Positions 24,101 to 57,300 of a DNA stretch of 64,000 nucleotides are shown in pieces. The position numbers were made by a program, and so were the translations under genes. Each line of letters begins with the position of its first letter. The first letter of the stretch is position 1. The notes beneath the pieces were generated by a model that was not told the origin of the DNA, did not search any database, and saw nothing but the letters and a program-made list of their open reading frames with translations. Source of the stretch: Metridium senile (taxonomy: Eukaryota > Cnidaria > Anthozoa > Actiniaria > Metridiidae); the NCBI GenBank assembly GCA_949775045.1, contig OX459101.1:17886180-17950179 (forward strand), in the 5' to 3' direction.

Positions 24101-27100
24101 TTATGAAAGTCCAATGATAATTCTTTGATATTTTACTAAAAAATTGTCATGATAAAAGTAAATCTGGTCAAGAAAATTCAAGTTAAAACTTATGCAAATC
24201 AGGATCATATTGTATCTAAAATAACCCCTTTGGAATGGACGTGATTTCTTTTGTGAAATTCTTATTAATTATTCATGAATTGTATAAGTAATGTTTATAA
24301 CATAAGCCATCATTTTATATTTGCAGAAAGTTGTTGTACCTTTTGGCTGATTTTCCTTTGTCATTAAGCTTTTCTAAGACCTTGATTTCTAATTTGGCTG
24401 CTTCTCTGTAAATAAAAATAAATAAATATGAAATAAATATTGAGATCAAAATATTATTATAAAATATTTGATATAAATTGCTATACAGTAAATCCCTGTG
24501 TATAAGAACCAAAAATTTAAGAACCTGTCAGGCTGAAATTTTCAATTTTTTTTTTGTAAAGAAAAAGAGCCATGTGTAAAAGCATTGACCTGTAGGAAGA
24601 AAGGTGTTGTAATGATGAAGTGAGTGATGCTAATAGAACCTAGATAGCCTGATCTATATCTGTCTATACCTGTATTTTTCAATGTTTTTGATTACTTTCA
24701 CGGCAACGACATCTCCATTTTTTCTAGAAACAAAAAAAGATAACTTTATGTTAAAACTTGATAAGAAAATTAACAAACAAGTCTCATTGGCTTATAATAA
24801 ATACCATATCCAACAGTGGAAGCTTAATGGACAATGAGTCTGATAAAAATAGCATGAAATTTTGACACAATGAAATTATTGGTGAGATCTGATCAAAACA
24901 GGCATAAAATGCATGCCCCCTAAAGCCTTGGTCAAACGGCAATGATAGTTCATGATAGTTGATGATAGTTCCAACTATCATGTGCGTTTGACCAACAACT
25001 ATCATGCACTATCATTGACTATTATGGACTATCATAGAGTTTGAACATTATTGTGCTTATTTGATGAGTAACATATGAAAAATGCACAAATACCAAACTC
25101 ACATTCGCCCCCCTAAAATATTAAAAGATCCGCCACTGCATCATCAATTATTATGACAACTACCACCATCATGATCACCACCATCACTTATCATCATCAT
25201 TATCATCATCAAAAATGTGCTACTAGAGTACAAACTCTAAAAGTGTGCAATACTTTGTACTATTTACCACTAAATAGTGTTGATTAAACAATAGAGAACA
25301 AAATAATTTGCATAATTTAGCAGTATTTAGTGGTATTTATGTTGCACACTTTTAGTGTTTGTACTCTAACTTGTTGTAACAGAGCACTTATCACAACCAC
25401 TATTATTACCACCACCACCATCATCACCACCACCATCAGTGCTCACCTCATCACAACCATCGTCAATTATTATGACAACCACCACCATCATGATCTTCAT
25501 CATCATCAACACCATCATCAATCTTTATCATCATCACCAAAAATGTGCTACTAACTTGTTGTATTACTTGAGTACTAATCACAACCACTATTATTTCCAC
25601 CACCACCATCATCACCACCACCATCAGTGCTCACCTCATCACAACCATCGTCAATTATTATGACAACCACCACCATCATGATCTTCATCATCATCAACAC
25701 CATCATCAATCATTATCATCATCACCAAAAATGTGCTACTAACTTGTCGTATTACTTGAGTACTTACTTATCACAACCACCATCATCACCACCACCACCA
25801 CCATCATGATCATCACCACCACCATCATGATCATCACCACCACCATCATGATCATCACCACCACTATCATCAACAATTTGCTACTTACTTGTCATAACAT
25901 TCTAGTACTTTGCCAAACGTTCCTTCACCTAATAAACAGCTAATTTCATCTAAGACAAATACACAAAAACAAGTATTAAATCATTGACTAAACACAATCT
26001 TATCTTACCGTCCACTGTCCTGGGACAAGAGGACCTAACTAACTAACTATATATCTAAAGAAATACAAATATATCAAAGAACAATTTAAATCTGAGTATC
26101 GATGTTGCTTAATCGAAAATAATACTATAGATAACTTTCTAGAGAAATGTTAGTTAATAAAAAGGAAACAATTTGAACAAACATAGTAATAGAGCAAAAA
26201 CACTAGAACCATAAAACAAAATCAAATTGTTACTGTGTAATAGTTCTTATTTAGCGACTATAAGTTACTATAAAAGACAAGTAAAGTTGTAATGAGGTAT
26301 TGTTTCCTTTTGTATTTGATGTTTCTGGTTGAGTGATACTGACTAAATAGTCACTAAATAAAAACTATTAGTTAGTAACTATTTTGTTTTTATTTCATGG
26401 TTCTAGACTTTTCACTCTATCTAAATCTAAACTTAAATCTGCAAAATTTGCACATCGCGTGCCCAGATAATGATAATATGTATCATAAAGTGTGCCTCTC
26501 TTCTCATGATTCTGTTTTAAATGGAGTATAACTACCATTTTGTTTTAATTATTTCCTCAGAAACACTGAAAATTTATTTTAAGTTGTCAATTTAAATAGA
26601 AAGAATTGGATTGAATGTTGAAATAGAAGTGAATGGAAGAGAAGTGAGTGAATGAGAATGAGTTCAGGTTATTAACAAGGCAATAAAGTAAACGTGTAAT
26701 ACATCTTGACTGAAGGACGTCTCCTTTATGGTAGATAAGGTGGCCATCTTTGTCATCTAATGGGCTTGCAGCACAAGTTCTTGTCCGCTTCACCTCTTCG
26801 TTACTCTTCTGTGTCTGATTTTTCGCCGCATTTTCATTCATTCATATATTCACATATTCAATAATGGCAGGGTCGGTTTTTTCATCACCACAGCGACCAG
26901 CAGTTTTCACATAAAAACAGCGGATATAATACAAAGGATATAGCAAGCACATGAGAGAATATTCAGAACAATCAGGTTATTGGAAATGCTAAAAATCTTG
27001 TAAAAATGAAGCAGTTATTACACAACTTAATAGAAAATATTGGTGATGAATTGATATGGTTTGAACCCAAGTGTAAGTGATGATGGTGAATTGTGATCGT

Positions 27101-28131
27101 CTGGGTGTGTGTAGTCTTGAGAAAGACTGTTGGTGTTAGTGACGGATGTTTGAATGGTTTGAACCCAGGTGTAAGTGATGATGGTGAATTGTGATCATCT
27201 TGGTGTGTGTAGTCTTGAGAAAGACTGTTGTTGTTAGCGTCTGTTGTTTGAATGGTTTGAACCCAGGTGTAAGTGATGATGGTGAAAAAATGTACAGCAA
27301 TAAAACTGTTTTAAACGAACATTTTACATATGAAACCTCCAAAACTCAGTTGTGAATAACTTCAGCATAATTACAAGATCTTTAGCATTGGTTCAAGGGC
27401 AACACAAGATAGTTTTTTTTAATTTCATTAATTGAAGTTATTTTTAATAATAATTTCTTACCTTTTAAACAGCAGCATATACAAATAAATTATCAATTAT
27501 ATTTTTGAAAACTTGTCACAATGTTATAGGAAAAAATGTGACATAAAATGAAATCTTGCTTTGCTTTCAAAATGGGAGTTCATTTCTCACGTAAATTACT
27601 GAATTGTGACGAAGTCACAATGAATGAGAGTGTGCTATTTCACAATAATAACTTAATTTGATACCACAAAAAATCCTGTGTTGCCCTAGTTATTAATAAT
27701 ATACTATTAAAACACAATCGATAACGTTGTAATGTTTAGGCATTCGTATTTAGTTCTTACACTTCGAAAAAACCGCGAAATAAATTGTCAATTCGCTTTA
27801 GAACGAAGGCAAAATGTGTTCTAAATAGTATACTCACGTGAATACTGTGGCCATCTTCGCTGTCATTCCTGCTCTTGTAACGTCGTTTTGCAGTTGTTCT
27901 CCTATAACTACTGCCACTTCTTTCTCGATAAAAATGCCTTTTTCTATCTCGACTTCGACTTCTAGACCTTCGCCGTTTTTCGTTACGCTTCTCGCTCAAA
28001 AGAGCGGGTCTTAATGGCGAAAAATTTCGCTCATATCTCTCGTCTAAAACTCGCCTAGAATAATAACTAGAGTAGCTACTGTCTCTAGAGTGCAAGGACT
28101 GTCTTCGCCTGTGACTCCTTGGCATTTTCAT
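18160..28131 (-). CDS. CLK: CLK-family (LAMMER) dual-specificity protein kinase, 13 coding exons, about 467 aa
   Basis: Nuclear kinase that phosphorylates SR splicing factors. Exons: 27838-28131, 26703-26814 (acceptor 26814 or 26808), 25889-25949, 24670-24723, 24340-24405, 23653-23743, 22980-23055, 22269-22363, 21403-21532, 20488-20570, 19876-19955, 19038-19128, 18160-18330. All junctions are GT-AG and the frame closes at 1404 nt. Residues 1-98 are an RS/KR-rich tail ([15 protein letters not shown]). Then come [13 protein letters not shown], the glycine loop GEGTFGKV (about 143), VAVK (about 162-165), catalytic HTDLKPEN (about 260), DFG (about 299), [11 protein letters not shown], and the family signature [11 protein letters not shown] (about 360-370). 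Length is close to the vertebrate CLKs. Whether it is one-to-one with CLK2 is not decidable here. It is divergent from MRPL53. Confidence 0.96.
18390..19030. repeat. (CAT)n minisatellite in CLK intron 12
   Basis: CAT/CAC trinucleotides, with about three copies of a unit of about 95-115 bp containing CAGCATCTTTATCACCACCA at 18750, 18846 and 18954. The His-rich open frames are artefacts. Confidence 0.9.
19417..19700 (-). mobile_element. tRNA-derived SINE in CLK intron 11
   Basis: Minus-strand head at about 19700 with TCGGTGAGAGCGCTGGCC and box B GGTTCGAGTCCC. The body has TATGCCACGAGG-type sequence and a tail like the 14.2 kb copy. Confidence 0.85.
20014..20245. mobile_element. MITE with ACAGYGTGATGCGC ends in CLK intron 10
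   Basis: The ends read ACAGCGTGATGCGCAGTACC and the inverse of ACAGTGTGATGCGCGGTACC, and the arms continue through CAAGAAACTTTTGAGAAAGT. It sits about 60 bp from exon 11. Confidence 0.8.
20653..20735. mobile_element. 83 bp hairpin MITE with 9 bp target duplication
   Basis: The arms CATTCTCTTACCCAGACCCT...CAGCTT are perfectly inverted. Flanking 9-mers GTAATGATC lie at 20644-20652 and 20736-20744. The CCCAG...CCTTCTCAGC core resembles the end of the 2.7 kb element at 37694. It lies in CLK intron 9. Confidence 0.82.
21600..21926. mobile_element. Two MITEs in CLK intron 8
   Basis: One inverted repeat at about 21625-21745 has arms ACAATTTGACTACAGC and inverse. A second at 21778-21926 has ends ATAGGAAATT(A/C)CAC and inner arms AGAATTAATGAAAA. 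Confidence 0.65.
22040..22265. repeat. (GAT)n/(AAT)n array next to the CLK exon 8 donor
   Basis: Trinucleotide array with a unit of about 60 bp containing GATCATATGGATAATGATG present two to three times. It ends only a few bases inside the intron from the donor at 22268. Confidence 0.9.
23296..23585. repeat. Inverted-repeat arm in CLK intron 6 (partner at 24844-25048)
   Basis: A run of ACTATCAT/ATGATAGT palindromes followed by GCCGTTTGACCAAGGCTTTA and GGGGGCATGCATTTTATGCC. The last 200 bp (from about 23380) is the near-exact reverse complement of 24844-25048 in intron 3. Confidence 0.85.
23797..24055 (+). mobile_element. Tandem PLE-like terminal units with hammerhead-like core, CLK intron 5
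   Basis: Two tandem units of about 110-130 bp contain TATCGTTTATAT(C/T)AAACACC and GCAGCCTATACTAGTTTA. The first is preceded by CTCTGACAAAGGGTTAAAGC then GGAAACGTCAG. Related units are at 28500-28660 (single) and 44890-45205 (three, reverse). Assignment to Penelope-like elements is inference from the hammerhead-like motif and tandem arrangement. Confidence 0.5.
24844..25048. repeat. Inverted-repeat arm in CLK intron 3
   Basis: Reverse complement of about 23380-23582: TAGCATGAAATTTTGACACA through GGCATAAAATGCATGCCCCC to ACTATCATAGAGTTTGAACA. CLK exons 4, 5 and 6 lie between the two arms. Confidence 0.88.
25140..25870. repeat. 188 bp minisatellite of CAT/CAC character in CLK intron 3
   Basis: A unit containing AAAAATGTGCTACTAACTTG and CAGTGCTCACCTCATCACAA repeats at about 25388, 25576 and (partial) 25765. 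A first truncated unit at 25140-25225 is interrupted by a MITE. Confidence 0.88.
25226..25376. mobile_element. 151 bp MITE with TA target duplication, inserted in the minisatellite
   Basis: The ends GAGTACAAACTCTAAAAGTG and their inverse are flanked by TA. The host sequence GTGCTAC-TA-ACTTG is present uninterrupted in two neighbouring minisatellite units (about 25543 and 25731), which shows the empty site. A second copy is at 59482-59622. Confidence 0.9.
26190..26425. mobile_element. Foldback element in CLK intron 2
   Basis: Ends with AGAGCAAAAACACTAGAACC and the inverse of TAGAACCATGAAATAAAAAC; TTTAGTGACTATTTAGTCAG inside. It shares the unit motif of the 8.9/12 kb arrays and the interior of 11130-11520. 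Confidence 0.7.
27058..27295. repeat. Three tandem copies of a 93-97 bp unit in CLK intron 1
   Basis: The unit begins TTTGAACCCAGGTGTAAGTG at about 27058, 27155 and 27252, with TAGTCTTGAGAAAGACTGTT in the middle. Confidence 0.85.
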
Positions 28132-28362
28132 TGGAATAAAGCGGTTTAAAAACCTCTAACTTTGAAACTAAACTCGTTCAATTTATGAAACAAAATGGAG
28201 GGTGATTGCAACTTAGATTAAGATGAAGTCATTTTCAGTTACACCTTCTGATTGGCTAACTACGTCACGTGAGTGATAATTAGTATCTTTCACGCGAAGA
28301 TCACTGGGTAATATTCAAGATGGCGGAAACTAGCGCGCATAGCTCGTTGGGTAATATTCAAG
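28132..28362. promoter_or_regulatory. Bidirectional promoter CLK / MRPL53
   Basis: The two start codons are 231 bp apart and divergent. A CCAAT box in inverted form (GATTGGCTAA, 28249-28259), a CRE-like TACGTCA and an E-box CACGTG (28261-28271) lie in the middle. The 21-mer starting GGGTAATATTCAAGATGGCG occurs twice (28306 and 28349). Each copy holds a YY1-like AAGATGGCGG, the second overlapping the MRPL53 start codon. The duplication also creates an upstream out-of-frame ATG at 28320. Confidence 0.65.
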
Positions 28363-30767
28363 ATGGCGGCCATCAGGGGGATGAGTTTGAAAAATGTTGT
28401 GAAAATTCGAGGCACGTTTTGTTCTTACGATGCAAAAACGACGACAATAAGGTTAGCTATTTTGAAATTATTGATCTTATGTATCTTTATTTCATTCAAA
28501 CTACTCCGACGAAGGGCTAAAGCTCGAAACGTCTGACAGTAAAGTTAAGTTAACATTTTTACGGTGTTACATGCATGTACAAATTTAATTCTATTAATAC
28601 CTATCGTTTATATCAAACACTGACGCAGTCTATACTAGTTTAATCGCTAGTCTCTCCATTTGTATTTCACTCATACACCGAGCGAGTTTCAAAACATTAT
28701 TTTAGAATTAGAAAAGCTTTGCTGACAAAAATGTGTGTAAGCTTATTGATTTTTATTGTTTTAATTCAGGGAGTTCTTGCGGAGGGTGAACGCCAAGAAT
28801 ATGACAGAAACTAACAACAAATGTGATATTAAAGTAGAGATTAAGAATGACAACTCACAGCCATCCATGGAAATCACATATGGTAAGATAGACAGATGAT
28901 AGAAAGATATAATGATGGTGATAATGATGATGGTGATTCATTGAGGATTCATTTACAATATAATAGAATGGTTTTTTTTTACCCCCATTCAACACAGGTA
29001 GCCCAAGCTAACTGTTAGTGTTGATTTACTAAAGGACATATGGGTACTTTTGAACTCTCGATTTTTTGCCTTAAAATTTAATAAAATTCAACAAAACTCA
29101 GCTGAAATTAACTCCGAGGATTATAGAGATCAACAAGAAGACACTGTAAGAGTTTTAGTGAATTTTATTAAATTTTAAGGCAAAAAATCGAAGGTTGAAA
29201 AGTACCCATATATCCTTTAGTAAATCAACACTAACAGTGAGCTTGGGCTACCTGTGCATTTATTAGCGCCCTACATAGAGTCCTGCACGAAGTGAGACGA
29301 ACGTTGAGCTTGCAATGATAGAGACTTGTGAATAATTGTCCCACAAGGTGTTATATTAAAGGTCTCTATCACTGCAAACTCAACGTAAGGCCAAACAAAA
29401 AAATATGTGTGTTTCCTGTTGCATGAGAAATATAATTGGGGTCGGTAGGTCGGATTTCTTTTTTTTCCCTTTTTTTTACTGATATAACTAAATTTGATGC
29501 CCCTTTTTATTAGGTCATTGTTGTTGACGCCATTTCTAAAACGAATGAGCTTTTATGGGTACCCTGTGGTACATTCGGGAATGGAAAAAAAATATTAGGG
29601 TCGGCAAAAATCGGTAAGAAAATTAGGGTCGGTCACACAACAGGAAACACACATATTTTTTTGTTTGGCCTTAGTCTCAGTTCAATGCTAAAGCCTGGCT
29701 ACCATTCAAGATGACGTAGTGAACCTTATTATGATTATGGTGATAATAATAAAATAAATAAATCTTTTTTGTTTAACAGGTTCCCATTTAAATCTGTACT
29801 TATGCAAATTTTGTTGATGTGTGCTAAACACACAGATCAACCAGAGAAGTTCTGACACTTCAGAAATAATATACTCTGATTGGTTGATCTGTGTGTTTAG
29901 CACACTGTCATCAACACAACTTGCATAAGTACAAATGGGAAAGTATACAGATATAAATGGGAACCTGTTGTTTATACATGGTAGAATTTTTAAAGCTCGA
30001 TGGTTGTGGGGCCGTGTTCCTCCATACATCCTCCTTTCTACATTCAAATATTCTATACACTCAACTCTCAACTCACATGTTCATTTTTGTGGAGGGAGGA
30101 AAACCGGATTACCCCGGAGAAAAACCCTTGTGGTATGGAAGAGAACAACACTCTATTCACTTGTCCCCTGAGCCAGGAATTGAACCAAGGTCACAGTGGT
30201 GAAAGGCCAGCGCTCTCACCGCTAGGCCACTCATGCCACCCATGCTGGCTGCTATGATGTCAATAGTTAAGAAATAAAATAAGTCTTCTTTGTTTTCACG
30301 CGCTAATGGAAACCAAGATGCGTTTGAGAGAATTTGAGAGCAGATCAGTCCAAACACAAGACGAAGTCGAGTGTTTGGACCTGCTCGAGAATTCTCCCAA
30401 CCGTATCGAGGTTTTCATAAGCCAGTGAAAAAAACAGAAGACGTATTTCATTTCTTTTTTAAAATAACAATCGCGCGAAAAGACGAAAAAAATGCCCTTT
30501 TATTTGTTTGTCGATGTCATTTCTCTATAATAATTACAAAAGAAAGAGTTAAGCTTGAGTTATTTTCTTTTGTCTTTCAATTAATTCCTTTCCCACTAAA
30601 TTACAAATGTCAGGACAATGTTCTTGCAACTAGGTGTATTGATATTTTAATATTTCAATCGTTTTTTTTCAGCTGACAAAGAAATACAAGTATTGAACAC
30701 AGCAAATGTCAAACTAATGGACTTGATAGCTCAATTTAATCTTAAATGCAGAGAAAAAGAAAAATAA
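28363..30767 (+). CDS. MRPL53: Mitochondrial ribosomal protein mL53 (MRPL53), 3 exons, 98 aa
   Basis: A component of the large subunit of the mitochondrial ribosome with a thioredoxin-like fold. Exons: 28363-28451, 28770-28882, 30673-30767, all with GT-AG borders. The frame closes at 297 nt. The protein reads VVKIRGTFCSYDAKTTTIREFLRR early, then NNKCDIKVEIKNDNSQPSMEI and the C-terminal half ANVKLMDLIAQF. This matches the MRPL53 pattern of a KxxxxxFCPF-like strand, a T-R-x-FL helix, an NxxC strand and a final helix. It is slightly shorter than the human protein (about 112 aa). The start overlaps a YY1-like site, common in mitochondrial and ribosomal protein genes. The out-of-frame ATG at 28320 would be an upstream ORF if transcription starts before it. 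Intron 2 (28883-30672) holds MITEs and a SINE. Confidence 0.9.
28500..28660 (+). mobile_element. Single PLE-like terminal unit with hammerhead-like core, MRPL53 intron 1
   Basis: CCGACGAAGGGCTAAAGCTC then GAAACGTC, followed by TATCGTTTATATCAAACACT and GCAGTCTATACTAGTTTA as at 23797. The core CCGACGA has a change from the CTGANGA consensus. Confidence 0.5.
28993..29256. mobile_element. MITE with CACAGGTAGCCCAAGCT ends, MRPL53 intron 2
   Basis: Inverted arms of about 85 bp run from CACAGGTAGCCCAAGCTAAC to CGATTTTTTGCCTTAAAATT. The CACAGGYAGCCCAA end is shared with 57063-57218 and with solo ends at about 50023, 55735 and 61565. Confidence 0.85.
29388..29671. mobile_element. MITE with AAGGCCAAACAAAAAAATAT ends
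   Basis: Inverted ends of about 37 bp (AAGGCCAAACAAAAAAATAT, GTGTGTTTCCTGTTG). The interior has GGGTCGG motifs. It is inserted in another repeat related to 31697-31902 (AACGTTGAGCTTGCAATGAT). It lies in MRPL53 intron 2. Confidence 0.85.
29769..29965. mobile_element. Hairpin MITE, CAGGTTCCCATTT ends
   Basis: The ends AACAGGTTCCCATTTAAATC and inverse enclose an inner inverted repeat GTGTGCTAAACACACAGATC. It lies in MRPL53 intron 2. Confidence 0.75.
30020..30240 (-). mobile_element. tRNA-derived SINE in MRPL53 intron 2
   Basis: Minus-strand head GGGTGGCATGAGTGGCCTAG at 30241, then GAGAGCGCTGG and box B GGTTCAATTCC. The body has GGGTTTTTCTCCGGGGTAAT. Confidence 0.85.
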
Positions 30768-30968
30768 TTACATACTTTAAAAAATAATTACATAGTACTT
30801 ACAAAGGAAATTCACAAGAAATTAGAAAAACGTTAAAGAACATTTAATGTATTTTGATTACTTCCTATTATTTAGTTAATTAAATACATGTATATTTTGT
30901 ATTTTGTATATATATATTTTTGAAATTTGTGTAAGTATGTTTGTTTAATTTGTTTATGTTTTGATTCA

Positions 30969-31292
30969 ATTGCCCTATTTCATTATGACGTCACGATGTG
31001 TTTTAGTAGGGGATAGAATTGCCGAAAAAAATGGTAATTTCAACTAAATCTTCTTTCTCTTTGAAAATTGAGCTTCAAATTATCTAATTTTTATGTATGT
31101 TATGTGTCTATGTTTATACTTTCATATTTATGGCATTTTGTTGTCATTTCTTTCCTATCCGTCTTGTAAATGCAATTTTATTGTGTATTCTTGTATTGTT
31201 GTTGTGAATCTGTCCCCCACTGGCGACCATGATCCTTAGCGTTAGAACAATAGAATGTTTTGATGTGACGTCATAGTGAAATACGACAATTT
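30969..31292. mobile_element. MITE with GCCCTATTTCATTATGACGT ends
   Basis: Inverted ends of about 25 bp. The interior contains CCATGATCCTTAGCGTTA. A second copy in the opposite orientation is at 55394-55706 in the P450 intron 1. It begins about 200 bp after the MRPL53 stop. Confidence 0.88.
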
Positions 31293-31696
31293 GAATAAGT
31301 TTGCTTAATACATAAAAAAATAAGTAAGAAAGGTTATATGTATAGTTTAATAAACAAGCAGGAGTGTTTTATCAGGATTTAAAACCACAAGGCAAAGCCA
31401 AGTGGTTTTAGACCTGATAAAACAAGATCTGCGAGTTTATTGAACGACTTCAAAAACTCCAACCTATATTTTGTGTTTTTGTAAAAAACAATCAAGGATT
31501 TATGAAAGTTTATTAGAGAAAATTCAGGTTAAAGTTTATGTAAATTAGGGTGAATCTTTATCAGGATTTAGACCACTCGTCATGGTTACAATTTGTTATG
31601 AATTATTAATGAGTTTTTGAAGTGATATTATTGTTTGTGATACAAATGGGAGCATATACTTTGCATGATAGGGATAAACACTTTATATGGGAAATA

Positions 31697-31902
31697 GTCC
31701 CCTTCACAGTTCCCTGCACCATCTTGAAAGGTAGCCAGGCCTTTGCATCGAATCGAGACATTGAGCTTGCAATGATAGAGACACGTGAATAATTGTCCGG
31801 TAAGGTGATAAAAGAACTCTATCATTGAAAGCTCAACGTTCGTCTTGCTTCGATGCAAATGGCTGGTTACCTTTCAAGATGGCACAGGGAACTGTGAAGG
31901 GG
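31697..31902. mobile_element. Foldback MITE with CCCCTTCACAGTTCCCTG ends
   Basis: Inverted arms CCCCTTCACAGTTCCCTGCA, CATCTTGAAAGGTA(G/A)CCA and TTTGCATCGAA. The interior repeats the TTGAGCTTGCAATGATAGAG unit of 29300. Confidence 0.8.
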
Positions 31903-31910
31903 ACTTGCTA

Positions 31911-32126
31911 CAGGGTTCCCACTCATGTGCAAAAGTAAAATTCCCTGACTTTTCCCTGACCAAAAACGATTTTTCAATGACCAAGATGCACATATCATTT
32001 TTCCTACCTTTAATAATTTACGTAATATTATCGAGAACTTTTGTTTAGGAGTAAAATTCGCTGACTTTTCCCTGACCTTGAAAAACTTCAAATTTCACTG
32101 ACTTTTCCCTGACAGTGGGAACCCTG
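31911..32126. mobile_element. MITE with CAGGGTTCCCAC ends at the P450 3' end
   Basis: Inverted ends CAGGGTTCCCACT / AGTGGGAACCCTG and repeated CCTGACTTTTCCCTGA inside each end. Its right end lies 15 bp beyond the P450 stop codon, so the P450 3' UTR must cross it or end in it. CAGGG-type ends suggest hAT; the flanking match (TGCTA) is only 5 bp. Confidence 0.82.
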
Positions 32127-32141
32127 TGCTACTGTCTCCTG

Positions 32142-56094
<23,953 letters not shown>

Positions 56095-56399
56095 TAAGCC
56101 AGCAGCATGAGAAATTTGGCGCTCAACTTCTTCTTGCTTTCGAGTTTTTCCACTTGTTTAAGTGGTGCAAAGCAACCTTAGTTAATGAAGACCGTTCCGT
56201 ACTTGATGAGAAGGATGATTTTGTGGTTCAACAATGGTGGGAATTTCGAAAAATAAACAGTAAAAATGACACAGTCCTAGATGGCCTGCGTTAGCGGCTC
56301 TCTTGGGGACTGGGGCAGAGAGAAAGGAGAGATATGACAATAATAGTCCTGTCTAGGGATGAGAGGGGAATTAATGCAACTTTGCAAATTATTTCTTCG

Positions 56400-56900
56400 T
56401 CAATATATAATATACAAATTAGGTAATACCTAATAGCGGAGCTCCCAATTTAATTTTTTCTTACAACATCAATATGTGCATGTGAAAAGTTTTTGTGCTT
56501 GGGTCATAAAAACTGTACATGATGACGTAGGCGTATTTGTGCGTATTTGAAAGAAACACTATAGGGATACTCAAGAAAAAAACGAGAAATACTAATCTAC
56601 GACATATATATTTTCGACTATCAGTCAACTATATATTATCAAGCTTTTTGCTCAAGATTATTAAAAATATTTTTTTTGTGCATAACTGAATTGTTGTAAA
56701 ATATAAACTTGAAAAAAAATTCGATATCACTATAGCGTTTCTAGCGAAAAAAAGGTATCCACGCATTTTTGAAATATTAATTTTTAGATTTCATTTTTGA
56801 TGCTAATTCGCGCGAAAATTTGTGACAAACTTGACTTTGTGTCACGCTTAAGTGATAAGTTCTATTTTTGGCGCGTTTGCCAAAGCCAAGGCACCTTCAA
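56400..56900. mobile_element. Shortened relative of the 46538-48839 element
   Basis: Begins AATTAGGTAATACCTAATAG CGGAGCTCC, then TATGTGCATGTG and GATGACGTAGGCGTATTT, as in the larger copy. Right end not seen. It lies between the divergent P450 and TRIM-NHL starts. Confidence 0.7.
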
Positions 56901-57062
56901 ACTTGCTTCAAACACAAAACAAAACGTGTTGAACTTTTCACATACCGACATCACCCAACGGTCACGCAATCTTGTCACAGAATACTACAACGAAACGATT
57001 GTACATCGACATCAAACTACGTAGTCACGCAATCAAACTTCTGCCAAATCAGCCAGTTCCGG

Positions 57063-57218
57063 CACAGGCAGCCCAAACTAATTATTTGACAACCATTGAA
57101 AAATATAGAATTCATATGTTTAATTCATCAACGCTTAAATCAAGTTTTTTTACGTTTTTTTAATATCTGCTTTCCCCTTAACTATGTGTTGTCAAATAAT
57201 GAGTTTGGGCTGCCTGTG
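57063..57218. mobile_element. 156 bp MITE upstream of TRIM-NHL gene 1
   Basis: Ends CACAGGCAGCCCAAACTAAT and inverse; inner arm TTATTTGACAAC. Its right end lies 82 bp before the ATG at 57301. A longer open frame from 57184 starts inside this element. Confidence 0.88.
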
Positions 57219-57300
57219 GTTCTGGGAAGCGTCACGTGACTTCCCAGAAAACTGCACACCGAGTTGCTTTCACTGTTTGCTACAAGAAAACGAGCGTAAA

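Noticed and set aside
28320..28520. 66-codon plus-strand frame at the MRPL53 locus
   Set aside because: It reads the wrong frame. The frame starting at 28363 splices to the next two exons and gives a recognisable mL53; this one meets a stop shortly after the exon 2 acceptor.
57184..57300. N-terminal extension of TRIM-NHL 1
   Set aside because: The extra 39 codons lie mostly in a MITE and are not matched by an ATG-initiated extension in gene 2.
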